This document shows, one piece after another, positions 44,581 through 56,800 of a DNA stretch of 64,000 bases. A program made the translations under genes and the position numbers. Source of the DNA: Enterococcus plantarum (GTDB lineage Bacteria; Bacillota; Bacilli; Lactobacillales; Enterococcaceae). The stretch's first letter is position 1; every line of letters starts with the position of its first letter. The stretch spans positions 124,001-188,000 of the forward strand of contig NZ_MIKA01000001.1 in the NCBI RefSeq assembly GCF_001730295.1, in the 5' to 3' direction. The notes under the pieces are model-generated. The model worked only from the letters and a program-made list of their open reading frames with translations. It was not told the DNA's origin and did not search any database.

Positions 44581-45870
44581 TTATTCTTGATCTAAAGGTG
44601 GTAAATATGTATACTCGGCAATTGTTGCAGCATGCGTTCCAGCAACATGTCCAGTTACGAAGGCCGCAGTAACATTATACCCCCCTGTATAGCCATTAAT
44701 ATCTAAAAGCTCCCCTGCAAAAAATAAACCATTAAGTAGTTTACTTTCCATTGTTTTTGGTTGGATTTCTTTTAAAGATACGCCCCCGCCAGTTACAAAA
44801 GACTTTTCGATCGGTAATGTTTTATCTGCTTTTATATCAAAAGACTTTAAGCGTTGGACAAGTTGATCTAGTTGTTTTTCCGAGACTTGTTTCGCTTGGA
44901 CGTTTGAAAGGTCGAGCTCGTTTAAGACGAAATCAAGTAGTCGTTCAGGAGCTACGTTTTTCAAAGCGTTTTTTAATGATTTTGCTGTTTGCTCTAAAAG
45001 TCTTTTTGTGATTTCAGCACGTAGTTCTTGTGTACTTTTTTGAGGAAATATATCTAGGCGAAGTGTGACAGGTTGTTGATTATTTTTTGTCAATTCTTGA
45101 TTAACAAAGCTGGAACATCTTAAGGCAGCAGGGCCAGAAATACCAAAATGCGTAAACAAAAGATCCATTTGATGTTCAATGACTACTTTTCCTTGATTGT
45201 TTAAAACGGAAAGCGAAACATCCTGTAAAGAAAGACCTTGCAACGTTTTTTCTTGAATAAAAGGTTCGCTAGAAATGATAGGAGATTCCGTTGCATATAA
45301 AGGACTGATCGTATGTCCAACTCTTTTTGCAAGTTTATAACCATCGCCAGTAGACCCGGTAGAAGGATATGTTCGTCCGCCAGTAGTTAGAATAACACAA
45401 GGAGCATACAATTTTTCATGTTCCAAAGCGACACCAATCACTTGTTTATCTTTATAAAGAATTTTCTCAACTTTCGCCTCCGTATAAATCGTAACACCCA
45501 ATTGTTCCAATTGATTAAACAACGTTTCAACAATTGTTTTTGAGCGATCCGTGACTGGAAACATCCGACCGTGGTCTTCTTCTTTTAAATGAGTTCCGTT
45601 TGATTCGAAGAACTCCATGATATCATAATTAGTAAATTGCGAAAAAGCACTATATAAAAATTTGCCATTTCCAGGAATATGAGCAATGATCTCTTCCGCT
45701 GGACGATTGTTTGTGACATTGCAACGACCGCCTCCAGTTAATAAGAGTTTTTTTCCAACCCGTTTATTTTTTTCTATCAATAATGTATTACTGCCAGATT
45801 TAGCAGCAGCAATAGCTGCCATCATACCGCTAGTGCCAGCTCCAACGACAATAACATCAAATAATTTCAT
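44581..45870 (-). CDS. NAD(P)/FAD-dependent oxidoreductase, HI0933/YhiN family
   Basis: 429 residues. The N-terminal dinucleotide fold DVIVVGAGTSGMMAAIAA, the family-specific GKKLLLTGGGRCNVTNN and the second glycine motif LTTGGRTYPSTGSTGDGY are clear. The C-terminal NGLFFAGELLDINGYTGGYN closes the FAD site. HI0933-like flavoproteins are widespread, and related BaiN/RdsA proteins act on steroids or electron-poor substrates. The physiological substrate here is unknown. GGAGGAG precedes the ATG. Monocistronic, divergent from gdhA. Confidence 0.92.
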   Translation of the reverse strand: MKLFDVIVVGAGTSGMMAAIAAAKSGSNTLLIEKNKRVGKKLLLTGGGRCNVTNNRPAEEIIAHIPGNGKFLYSAFSQFTNYDIMEFFESNGTHLKEEDHGRMFPVTDRSKTIVETLFNQLEQLGVTIYTEAKVEKILYKDKQVIGVALEHEKLYAPCVILTTGGRTYPSTGSTGDGYKLAKRVGHTISPLYATESPIISSEPFIQEKTLQGLSLQDVSLSVLNNQGKVVIEHQMDLLFTHFGISGPAALRCSSFVNQELTKNNQQPVTLRLDIFPQKSTQELRAEITKRLLEQTAKSLKNALKNVAPERLLDFVLNELDLSNVQAKQVSEKQLDQLVQRLKSFDIKADKTLPIEKSFVTGGGVSLKEIQPKTMESKLLNGLFFAGELLDINGYTGGYNVTAAFVTGHVAGTHAATIAEYTYLPPLDQE

Positions 45871-46008
45871 AAATTCTCCTCCATTTCAATGGTAGTTTAA
45901 CACAATTTTGGAAAAATTTTCTAAGTTTTTTTCAATTTACAGTAAAAAGTTGTGGAAATTTTCTGAATTTAGGTTAAAATAGGATTATAACAATGAGAGG
46001 GTGATTAG

Positions 46009-47355
<1,347 letters not shown>

Positions 47356-47369
47356 TCCAAATAACGAGA

Positions 47370-47420
47370 GAATGGAGAATGATAGTGATGATTTTAATCC
47401 TATTCATTCTTCATTTTTTT
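47370..47420 (+). terminator. Terminator after gdhA
   Basis: AATGGAGAATGATAG pairs with CTATTCATTCTTCATT with one bulge and G-U pairs, followed by T7. Confidence 0.75.
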
Positions 47421-47602
47421 CTGGTTTTTGCCACATGAACGGTTAGGTAATCCAACAAAATGTTTTGTTTTTGAGGTGTAAACGAGTCTTTTTAGCTGAT
47501 TTAAAATAAAAGTGGTACAGACAGTCATAATTTGCTTGAAAAAAGCAGAAAAAGAACGTAAAGTAGTTAGTGTATTAAGTTTAATTTCAAGGAGGAGAAG
47601 GA

Positions 47603-48952
47603 ATGTCACACATTCAATTTGATTATTCCAATTTGACACCATTTGTTGCTGATCATGAATTGGAATACATGCAGACACAAGTGACTGCAGTAGACAAAGC
47701 ATTACGAGAAGGAACTGGAGCAGGTAGTGATTTTACTGGTTGGATCGATTTACCAGAAAATTATGATAAAGACGAATTTGCCCGTATCAAAAAAGCGGCT
47801 GAAAAAATTCAATCTGATTCTGAGGTTTTAGTTGTAATCGGAATTGGCGGTTCTTACTTAGGTGCAAGAGCAGCAATTGAATTTTTACATCATTCATTCA
47901 ATAATTTATTGCCAGCAGATGAGAGAAAAGCTCCACAAGTTTTCTTTGCTGGAAATAGCATCAGCTCAACATACTTAGCTGATTTAATCAATGTTATTGG
48001 TGATCGTGACTTCTCAGTAAATGTGATCTCTAAATCAGGTACAACAACAGAACCAGCAATTGCCTTTAGAGTATTTAAAGAATTATTGATCAAAAAATAT
48101 GGTAAAGATGAAGCGAATAAGCGCATCTATGCAACAACTGACCGTGCTAAAGGTGCTGTTAAAGTTGAGGCAGATGCTGAAGGTTGGGAAACATTTGTGA
48201 TTCCTGATGATGTTGGCGGACGTTTCACTGTTCTAACACCAGTTGGGTTATTACCGATTGCCGTTAGCGGTGGCGATATTGATGCTTTGATGACAGGTGC
48301 TAATGATGCTCGTAAAGAGTATGCCACAACTACTGAATTAAGCAAAAATCAAGCGTATCAATATGCTGCATTAAGAAATATCTTATATCGTAAAGGTAAA
48401 ACGACTGAAATGTTGATTAACTACGAACCAGGAATGCACTATTTTTCAGAGTGGTGGAAACAATTATTTGGTGAATCAGAAGGAAAAGATCAAAAAGGAA
48501 TTTTCCCTGCAGCAGCCGATTTCTCTACTGATTTGCATTCAATGGGTCAATACGTTCAAGATGGAATGCGTAACTTATTTGAAACGGTTGTTAAGGTAGA
48601 TACGCCACGTCATGTTGTTTCTATCCCTGAGCTTGCTGAAGATTTAGATGGATTAGGCTATTTACAAGGGAAAGAAATTGATTTTGTGAATACAAAAGCA
48701 TTTGAAGGAACATTATTGGCTCATACAGATGGTGGAGTGCCAAATATGATTGTTAAAATTCCAGCAATGGATGCTTATTCTTTAGGTTATGTTATGTACT
48801 TCTTTGAAATTGCCGTAGGAATTTCAGGTTACTTAAATGGTGTAAATCCATTTGACCAAGAAGGTGTGGAGGCGTATAAAAAGAATATGTTTGCCCTACT
48901 TGGTAAACCAGGATTTGAAGATTTAGCGAAAGAATTGAATGCACGTCTGTAA
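47603..48952 (+). CDS. pgi: Glucose-6-phosphate isomerase
   Basis: 449 residues, the short Gram-positive form. Interconverts glucose 6-phosphate and fructose 6-phosphate. Signature [17 protein letters not shown] near 73-89 and the second PGI motif region [13 protein letters not shown] are intact, as are the catalytic Glu in the later segment ENYEP-like [20 protein letters not shown] and the C-terminal Lys region [22 protein letters not shown] lies before the ATG. About 250 bases of gene-free sequence separate it from gdhA, so it is its own unit. Confidence 0.97.
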   Translation: MSHIQFDYSNLTPFVADHELEYMQTQVTAVDKALREGTGAGSDFTGWIDLPENYDKDEFARIKKAAEKIQSDSEVLVVIGIGGSYLGARAAIEFLHHSFNNLLPADERKAPQVFFAGNSISSTYLADLINVIGDRDFSVNVISKSGTTTEPAIAFRVFKELLIKKYGKDEANKRIYATTDRAKGAVKVEADAEGWETFVIPDDVGGRFTVLTPVGLLPIAVSGGDIDALMTGANDARKEYATTTELSKNQAYQYAALRNILYRKGKTTEMLINYEPGMHYFSEWWKQLFGESEGKDQKGIFPAAADFSTDLHSMGQYVQDGMRNLFETVVKVDTPRHVVSIPELAEDLDGLGYLQGKEIDFVNTKAFEGTLLAHTDGGVPNMIVKIPAMDAYSLGYVMYFFEIAVGISGYLNGVNPFDQEGVEAYKKNMFALLGKPGFEDLAKELNARL

Positions 48953-48963
48953 TATAAATGAAT

Positions 48964-49007
48964 AAAAAAGCGTCAACAGGATTTTAACTTCCTTGTTGGC
49001 GTTTTTT
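48964..49007 (+). terminator. Terminator after pgi
   Basis: AAAAAGCGTCAACAGGA pairs with TCCTTGTTGGCGTTTTT with one bulged G, one bulged A and a G-U pair. The A and T flanks make it usable by the converging minus-strand gene at 49018. Confidence 0.85.
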
Positions 49008-49017
49008 AATGTTACAT

Positions 49018-49353
49018 TCATTTAAAATTATCATCTTTTGGATAGGGCAGAACATGCAAGGAGTAGTCGTCCTCGATTGTTTCTTCATAAGTTGATTCTT
49101 GATAATAATGATTTTCAGTTTCTTGTGTAAAATCGTTAGGATAAGCAGATTCGTTTTGAGTTGAATCGATTGCTAGTTGTGAGGCAGTAAGATTATTCTG
49201 TGCTAACCGTTCTTTCGCTGCTTCTACTGCTTTTTGAGTATTGTCATGGTGTGATTTGTGATTACCACCAGTGAATGTTAAATAAATAATCAACGCAATC
49301 ATTATAATTGTTATTATAATTAAACCAATAAACATGCCAAATGAAATAAACAT
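49018..49353 (-). CDS. Small membrane-anchored protein with SHOCT-like motif
   Basis: 111 residues. One N-terminal membrane helix (about 4-28), then a soluble, acidic region. The segment AAKERLAQNNLTASQLAI resembles the short SHOCT motif (a Lys-Glu-Arg-Leu helix followed by a turn and a second helix) that often ends small membrane proteins and helps oligomerise. The C-terminal ~40 residues are rich in Glu, Tyr and Asp and probably disordered. AAAGGAGG before the ATG supports expression. No function is known. Confidence 0.7.
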   Translation of the reverse strand: MFISFGMFIGLIIITIIMIALIIYLTFTGGNHKSHHDNTQKAVEAAKERLAQNNLTASQLAIDSTQNESAYPNDFTQETENHYYQESTYEETIEDDYSLHVLPYPKDDNFK

Positions 49354-49622
49354 GATGGTAAACCTCCTTTATCTTTCCTATTCCACTTCAGTTTATCAAA
49401 TGTTGCGCGTACAGTCATCTATTTTCTTATATATTCATAATTAAAATGAAGCAGAATAGTAGTAGAATAGGAAAAAACAAATAGAGAAAATGTTTAAAAC
49501 GGAGCAGTTAGACAGAAAGAATCCAGCAATGACTTAAAAATTTATTTAAAAAGACAAGAATTCTGTAGGTATTGGATTGTTTGTGGTAAAATGTAGAAAG
49601 CAAGTTTTTTGGAGGAATGAAT

Positions 49623-50162
49623 TTGAAGTCTAAAGAGTTATTACATACAATATTATTTTTTGTTGGTTTAGCAGCTTTACTATTTTTATTAAGACAATTT
49701 GTGTTCACGCCAGTTGTTGTCAAAGGGCATTCGATGGATCCGACTTTAGCAGATGGTGAAAGAGTAATTGCTTTAAAAAATACGGAAATTAAACGCTTCG
49801 ATATTGTAACATTTCCAGCACCAGATGAACCTGATAAGAATTACATCAAGCGTGTGATTGGTTTGCCGGGTGACACGATCGAGTATAAGAATGATGTGTT
49901 GTATATCAACGATAAAGAAGTGAAAGAACCTTACCTTGATGAATTCAAGGGAGAAGTCAAAGACGGATTACCATTGACTCTTGATTTTACGCTGTCGGAA
50001 GTTACTGGTGAGAAGAAAGTTCCAGAAGGTGAATATTTTGTAATGGGTGATAATCGTCGGAATTCCAAAGACGGACGCATGATCGGTTTTATCAATAAGG
50101 ATAAAATATTAGGGGATGTGAAATTTGTTTTGTGGCCCCTTGATCGATTTGGAACGATTTAA
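49623..50162 (+). CDS. lepB: Signal peptidase I
   Basis: 179 residues from TTG 49623. The ribosome site GGAGGA (49611-49616) touches the ATG at 49617, which leaves no spacing, whereas the in-frame TTG has six bases. One membrane helix (about 9-28), then the catalytic Ser in KGHSMDPTL, the Lys general base in DKNYIKRVIGLPGD and the box E motif FVMGDNRRNSKD. Cleaves Sec signal peptides outside the membrane. An extended -10 TGGTAAAAT lies at 49584-49592. Own unit. Confidence 0.94.
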   Translation: MKSKELLHTILFFVGLAALLFLLRQFVFTPVVVKGHSMDPTLADGERVIALKNTEIKRFDIVTFPAPDEPDKNYIKRVIGLPGDTIEYKNDVLYINDKEVKEPYLDEFKGEVKDGLPLTLDFTLSEVTGEKKVPEGEYFVMGDNRRNSKDGRMIGFINKDKILGDVKFVLWPLDRFGTI

Positions 50163-50190
50163 TGAAATAACCATTCAATGACAATATAAG

Positions 50191-50225
50191 AAAGTTCTCT
50201 TTTAAGTAAGAGGCTTTTTTTTTTA
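50191..50225 (+). terminator. Terminator after lepB
   Basis: A short imperfect stem (AAG..CTCTT with AAGAG..CTT) followed by T10. Confidence 0.65.
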
Positions 50226-50299
50226 ATAGTAAAAATGATATCCACACTGGAATTATGATAAACTAAGAAGAGGAAACATTTATAAAGGATGTGAAAAAA

Positions 50300-53200
50300 A
50301 TGAGTCTACAATTTATCCGTGGAACTGCTGAGATGGATTTAGAAGAAGCACTTTTACAAGCGTCTGTCCAGTGGTTATCTGATGAAGGGTCACATGAAGT
50401 TTTTTATTTAGTACCGAACCACATGAAATTTGAGCAAGAGATCAATGCACTTAAACGAATAAAAGAAATCCAAGAGAATCATAGTGATTCGATTGCAACG
50501 ATGCGCTTTCAAGTATTTAGTTTTTATCGATTGGCATGGTACTTTTTACAGCATACACAATATTATGGCTCTGAAATCCTTTCTGAAGCAGGAGCCGCAA
50601 TGGTCTTCAGAAAGATCTTATCAGAAAATGAAGAATCACTAAAAGTCTTTCGTGGGGAAGTCAATAAATCAGGATTTATTCAGCAGTTATTTGACTTGTA
50701 TCAGGAAATGAAAGAAGGCAATATTGATTTAGATGAGTTATTTGGTCAATTATCGGGAACAAATTCAGATAGTAAAGAACAGGATTTACAATTAAAGATT
50801 CAAGATATTAAATTAGTATTTTCAAAATTTGAAGAAACAATGACTCAATACGGAATCAAATCAGCAGAAATTATTAATTATTTGACAGAATATCTAGAAA
50901 CAAAAGACTTACACAATGTTTTATTCGTAATCAATGGGTACCATAATTTTTCCGCAAGGGAATTGAAATTGATTGAAACATTGATGCGTCGCGGAGGCGA
51001 GGTTAAAGTTTCTTTAGTGTTGGATAAAAAATATCCGAATGAGTTACCATCGCCAATGAACTTATTTTATGAGACAGGGACGACCTATCAAAAATTGTAT
51101 CAAATAGCTAGAAACGCCAATGTAGCGATATTGCCGGATTACGTGGAAAAAAAGAAGAAATTGATTGCAAACGGTAGTATACAGACTCTTGAAAAGTATT
51201 GGATCGAGGCTCAAGAAAGTCATCCGAAAAAAGGCAAACGAGGAATCACGGATGACCATGTGCAATTTTGGTGTGCAGAAAATCCCAAGGAAGAACTCAA
51301 TCACATTGCAAAAGAAATTAGAAGATTAGTTGTGGAAGAACATTATCGGTATAAAGATATTCAGCTGTTAACAAGAGAACTGGATAGTTACGAAACACTG
51401 ATCGAACCGTTATTTTCGATGCATGAGATTCCCGTTTATTTGGATCGTGATATGGCAATGGAACAGCATCCTCTAGTTGAATTCATTCAGTCTTTGTTTG
51501 CGATACATGCGTACCATTATCGTTACCGTGATGTATTGCGTTTTTTAAGAACAGAATTATTTTTTCCAATTGAGGATCAAACCTCAGTTGAAGACTGGCA
51601 AATACAGCGAAATGAATGGCGTCGTAAAATAGATGTAGCTGAGAATGTTGTTTTAGCCTATGGATATGAAGGATATCATTGGGTGAAAAAGAAGGATTGG
51701 CACTTTATCCGTTATGATTTCGAAACAGAGCAGCAGGATGATACTGAATTAATTGAAAAAGATTCGAATGCTGTACGAAATATGATCCAACAAACTGTCC
51801 CAACGTTTTTTGAACAAATTCAAGAAACGAAAACAGGAATCGAAGCAGCAGACTATTTTTATCGTTTTTTAGTGAATAATGGGGTCGAAAAACAATTAAT
51901 GATGTGGCGCAATCAAGCAATCGAGAAAGGTCAATTGGAAGACGCTCGTAATCATGAACAAACGTGGGAAGCATTAATGACGTTACTAGATGAGTATGTG
52001 ACAATTTACGGAAATGATTCCTTTGATTTAACGCTTTTTGAAGAAATTTTTTCTAGTGGTTTAGAAGGTCTACGCTATAATAAAGTTCCGACTGCAATTG
52101 ATCAGGTACAAGTTCGATCAATGGATCTTGCTCGACCAGGACAAGCTAAAATTGTTTTTGCTATTGGTTTGACGGATCAAGTATTGCCGCAAAAATTTGA
52201 TAATAAGACCTTATTATCTGATGAGGAGAGAGAATACGTCAATGGACATTTAGACGATGGGCAATTTTTATTGAATGATACGAGAAAAAGCATAGCCAAG
52301 GAACCCTTTAACGCGTATATCATGTTTACGTCGGCGACGAATCGTTTGTATTTTTCTTATCCTACTGTGAAAGATACCGCTAAAGACGTAAAAGTATCAC
52401 CTTATTTAATCAATATTCAAAATGACTTAGGGATTCGGATGCAACAAAGAAATGGACTCACAATTTTAGATAATGAACAAGTCAGTCTTGAACATATCGG
52501 GACATACCGAACATTAATCAGTGATTTAACCAATCTAAAACGACAAAAGAAGGAAACGCAAGAAGGAATGTTGTCTTTCTGGCTTGTATTAGAACGTGAA
52601 TTAATGAAACAGTCACAAGCAGCACTGGCAACCCACGTTTTTGAAAGTCTTGGACATCAAAATTTACCAGAAAATCTAGAGGAACAGTTGGCAGATGAGT
52701 TATATACTAAGACTATTTATACTTCAGTCTCTAGAATGGAGAGTTTCTATCGTTGTCAGTATCAATATTTTTCACGTTTTGGATTAGGATTAAAAGAAAG
52801 AGATGTTTTTGGTTTATCGCCAGCTGCAACTGGAGACTTTTTCCATGAAGCGTTAGATCAGTTCTTTAAATTATTGATTATGCAGAACAAGCAATTATCT
52901 GAGCTGACAGATAGAGAAGTGAATGAGTTTACAGAACAAATCTTGAATACTGTATTTGGTGAGATTAAATTTTCGATTCTTGATACATCTAGTCGAATGA
53001 ATTATATCCGTTATCAACTTGGCCAAACAATCAAAAAAGTGAGTTGGGCATTAAAACGTCAAAGTGAACGTAGTGGGATGACGACGATTCAAACGGAAGT
53101 TCTATTTGGACAAATTGCAAGCCAAAAAGGAATTAGAGGTCTAGAATTACCATTGAAAAATGGCGGTAATATCAGTGTTCGGGGGAAAATAGATCGTTTA

Positions 53201-53878
53201 GATCAGTTAGTGACACCAGATTCTCTATACTTAGGAGTCGTTGATTATAAATCTAGTCATAAGAAATTTAATATTACAGAAGCTTATTATGGCTTAGCGA
53301 TGCAGATGCTAACTTACTTAGATGTTGCTTTGATGGATGCTGTGAGTTTGGTTGGTCAATCAGCTAAAGCAGCCGGATCATTCTATCTGCATGTTCACAA
53401 TCCCATTCTTCCATATGAAACCGAAGATAAAAAAGAGCAGCAGCTGTTAAAGAAATTCCAATTTGATGGCTTGTTATTGAATGACCCAGTCTTGCTTGAG
53501 AATCTAGATAGAAGTTTGCAAGCCAAACAAAGTTCATTGATTTTCCCAATTGAGGAATCAGCCAAGGAATTGATCAAACCTGGGCGTCGTCAAGAAGATA
53601 AATTTGTAACAGAACCTGAATTGGAAGTATTATTGACTCACAACCGTAGTAAATTTATTGAGGCTGGTAACAAGGTGACAAGTGGTGAAATCGATTTAAA
53701 TCCAGCCTATCAAGGAAAAGAACGCATCGCATGTCGTTTTTGCCCATTTAGAAGTGTGTGTAATTTTGATGTTATGTTAAAGGAAAACAATTATAATCGA
53801 ATTGAGACCTTATCTAAAAAAGAAGTGATGGATCGGTTGATTGAAGACGAGCAGGAAGGAGGAGCGAGTGATGAGTAA
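50300..53878 (+). CDS. rexB: ATP-dependent helicase/nuclease subunit B (RexB/AddB)
   Basis: 1192 residues from ATG 50300 (AAGGAT ten bases upstream; the GTG at 50291 is one base from it). Second subunit of the double-strand-break end-processing enzyme that loads RecA. The N-terminus IRGTAEMDLEEALLQ lacks an intact Walker A, as in the RexB branch. A RecB-type nuclease domain lies at the C-terminus with GVVDYKSSHKKFN. Four cysteines for the Fe-S cluster appear at about 812 (FYRCQYQYF) and at the end in IACRFCPFRSVCNF. Overlaps rexA by eight bases. Confidence 0.95.
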   Translation: MSLQFIRGTAEMDLEEALLQASVQWLSDEGSHEVFYLVPNHMKFEQEINALKRIKEIQENHSDSIATMRFQVFSFYRLAWYFLQHTQYYGSEILSEAGAAMVFRKILSENEESLKVFRGEVNKSGFIQQLFDLYQEMKEGNIDLDELFGQLSGTNSDSKEQDLQLKIQDIKLVFSKFEETMTQYGIKSAEIINYLTEYLETKDLHNVLFVINGYHNFSARELKLIETLMRRGGEVKVSLVLDKKYPNELPSPMNLFYETGTTYQKLYQIARNANVAILPDYVEKKKKLIANGSIQTLEKYWIEAQESHPKKGKRGITDDHVQFWCAENPKEELNHIAKEIRRLVVEEHYRYKDIQLLTRELDSYETLIEPLFSMHEIPVYLDRDMAMEQHPLVEFIQSLFAIHAYHYRYRDVLRFLRTELFFPIEDQTSVEDWQIQRNEWRRKIDVAENVVLAYGYEGYHWVKKKDWHFIRYDFETEQQDDTELIEKDSNAVRNMIQQTVPTFFEQIQETKTGIEAADYFYRFLVNNGVEKQLMMWRNQAIEKGQLEDARNHEQTWEALMTLLDEYVTIYGNDSFDLTLFEEIFSSGLEGLRYNKVPTAIDQVQVRSMDLARPGQAKIVFAIGLTDQVLPQKFDNKTLLSDEEREYVNGHLDDGQFLLNDTRKSIAKEPFNAYIMFTSATNRLYFSYPTVKDTAKDVKVSPYLINIQNDLGIRMQQRNGLTILDNEQVSLEHIGTYRTLISDLTNLKRQKKETQEGMLSFWLVLERELMKQSQAALATHVFESLGHQNLPENLEEQLADELYTKTIYTSVSRMESFYRCQYQYFSRFGLGLKERDVFGLSPAATGDFFHEALDQFFKLLIMQNKQLSELTDREVNEFTEQILNTVFGEIKFSILDTSSRMNYIRYQLGQTIKKVSWALKRQSERSGMTTIQTEVLFGQIASQKGIRGLELPLKNGGNISVRGKIDRLDQLVTPDSLYLGVVDYKSSHKKFNITEAYYGLAMQMLTYLDVALMDAVSLVGQSAKAAGSFYLHVHNPILPYETEDKKEQQLLKKFQFDGLLLNDPVLLENLDRSLQAKQSSLIFPIEESAKELIKPGRRQEDKFVTEPELEVLLTHNRSKFIEAGNKVTSGEIDLNPAYQGKERIACRFCPFRSVCNFDVMLKENNYNRIETLSKKEVMDRLIEDEQEGGASDE

Positions 53879-56800
53879 AGTTATTCCATTACGTCCAGAA
53901 AATGAACAATTTACCGATAACCAATGGCAAGCTGTTTTTGATGGAGATGAAAATATTTTAGTCTCTGCTTCTGCTGGTTCTGGAAAAACAACGGTCCTTG
54001 TTCGTAGAGTAATCGAAAAACTCAAAAGTGGCGTTGATATTGATCGAATGTTGATTGTAACGTATACGGAAGCGGCAGCAAAAGAAATGAAAGAGCGAAT
54101 TCAAGTCGCTTTACAAAAGGCAATAACAAACGAAAGTGAGCAAGATAGAAAACAACATTTTATGAGACAATTGACCTTACTTCCGACTGCGAATATCAGT
54201 ACATTGCATGCTTTTTGTTTAACTGTGATTCGACGCTTTTACTATTTGATCGAAATGGATCCTGTCTTTCGATTGTTGACGGATGAGACCGAAATGTTAC
54301 TGTTAAAAGAGGATGTGTGGGATGAACTTAGAGAAAAATTCTATGCTGAAAACGAAGAAACTTTTTATCAGCTGACGAGTAATTTTTCTAATGATCGTAG
54401 TGATGAGGGTTTGACGAAATTGATCTTTTCACTATACGAGTTTGCACGTGCTAATCCAGATCCAGACGAATGGCTGATTCATCTAGCAGATAGTTATCAA
54501 GTTGTTGGAAGTTTAGGTGATTCAGCGTTATTCCAAAAGTATTTAAAACCGCAAGTTATGGAAAGTCTATTGCGTTGTGTAGATCGTTATGAAGAGATGA
54601 TTCGTATGTCGGAAGGCGAAGAAAAGTTAGAAAAAATCGCTATTCTCGCTAGAAATGAAAAAGAGTTCGTTGAAACCTTTACTAGTCAATTAGCAGATAA
54701 TGATCTAGAGTCAGGATTTGACATTTCAAAAACAATTACCTTTGCCCGTTATCCTACAGTGCGTGATGAAGAGTTGAAAGAAATAGCAGCCCAGGCGAAA
54801 AACTTGCGCGAGCAAAATAAAAAAGCTATCAACGACATTTTAAGTAATCTCTTTACGTTGTCTCCAGAACAAATGAAGGAAATTTTAGAACAATCACAGC
54901 CGCTTGTGCAAGAAATGGCTAAAGTAGGAAAAGCATTTATAGAGACATACAGCAAACAGAAATTAAGAAAAGGTCTCGTTGATTTCAATGATTTAGAACA
55001 TTTTACATTGGCAATCTTAGCAAAAAAAGAAGCAGGCACATGGCTTGCGACAGAAGCATCTAAGTATTATCGAGAGAAATTCGACGAAGTATTAGTCGAT
55101 GAATACCAAGATATCAATCGATTACAAGAAACGATTCTTTATTGGTTAAGGCGACCAACTGCTGAGGAAGGCAACCTGTTTATGGTTGGTGATGTGAAGC
55201 AATCAATTTACTCTTTCCGTTTAGCTGATCCAACACTATTTATTGAAAAATATAACCAATATGGGCAAAATAAGGATGGAAAACGGATTGTTTTAGCTGA
55301 GAATTTCCGTTCTAGGAAAAATGTTTTAGATTTTACCAACTTAGTGTTTGAACAGTTGATGGATGAACGGGTGGGTCAAATTGCATACGATGAGGCAGCA
55401 AAACTTGTACATGGCTTTGACCAATTTGCTGAAGCTGAAAATTATGATACAGAACTATTGATTTATGAAAAGAAATCGGTGCAGTTGGAAGACACACTTA
55501 AACTAGATGATACTCAATTGATTTTAGAAGACAAAACTGAAGGCGAACTGCATATGACAGCGCTGAAAATCAGAGAGTTGATCGACAAGAAATTTTTGAT
55601 CTATGATAAATCGACCAAAGAAAATCGACCACTGACCTATAAAGATATAGTGTTGTTGACACCAACGAAGAAAAACAATTTAACGATTTTAGAAATATTC
55701 AAACTAGCTGGAATCCCTATTCAAGTGAATGATGCGCAAAATTATTTCCAAGCGACAGAAGTTCAGACAATGGTCGCACTCTTGCAAATTATTGATAATC
55801 CGTATCAAGATATACCGTTAGCAGCCGTTTTACGTTCGCCCATTGTTGGGTTGAAAGAAAACGAGTTAGTGATGATCCGTTTGGCAGCTAAAAAAAGTTC
55901 GTATTACGAAGCGTTTTTGACATTTAATCAAAACGAAGCTGTTGAAAAAGAGCAACAGATATTAAAAGGAAAAACAACGAAATTTGCTGACTGGTTAGAA
56001 CAATGGCGAGAAATTGCTAGACGGAACCAATTGTCAACATTGATTTGGCAAATTTATCAAGATACTGCGTATTTGGATTATGTTGGTGGCATGCCGGCTG
56101 GTAAACAAAGACAGGCAAATTTATTCGCGTTAGTTGATCGAGCAGCCAGTTATGAACAAACAAGCTTCCGAGGATTGTTTCAATTTGTTCGTTTTATTGA
56201 AAAAATGCAGGAAAAAGATAAAGACTTAGCTGAACCTGTGATTTTGAGCGAAGAAAATGCAGTTCGAGTGATGACCATTCACGCGAGTAAAGGGTTGGAA
56301 TTTCCAGTAGTATTTATTCTAGATATGACTAAAGAGTTTAATCTTGGAGACTTGAATGAACGCTATATTTTCGATGATCGTTTAGGTGTGGGAATACGTT
56401 ATCTTGACCAAACAGATCGAATGCTTTATGAAACTTTACCATTTCTAGCAATCAAACAGGCAAAACTAAAAAAATTACTATCAGAAGAAATGCGAAAATT
56501 ATATGTAGCTTTGACCAGAGCAGAGCAAAAACTTTATTTAGTAGGATCATATAATAACAAAGAAGCGGCTTTTAAAGAATGGTTAAAAGTGGGAGATGTT
56601 CAGACGAAAGTCTTGCCTAGTGAAAATCGTTTACAGGGAAAAAGTAGCTTGATGAACTGGGTCGGGATGAGTTTGATTCGCCATCAAAAAATGGCTGAAT
56701 TTCAAACGGAGTTCGTTGTGGAGAAAATTGCTGGAATCACCAACCATTCTGCTGGTTTTACTATTGGGTTTATGACTGAAAAAGACATCCAAGAACAGTT

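Noticed and set aside
47400-47702. Minus-strand open frame of 100 codons between gdhA and pgi
   Set aside because: It overlaps the gdhA terminator and the pgi start, has no ribosome site and no family resemblance.
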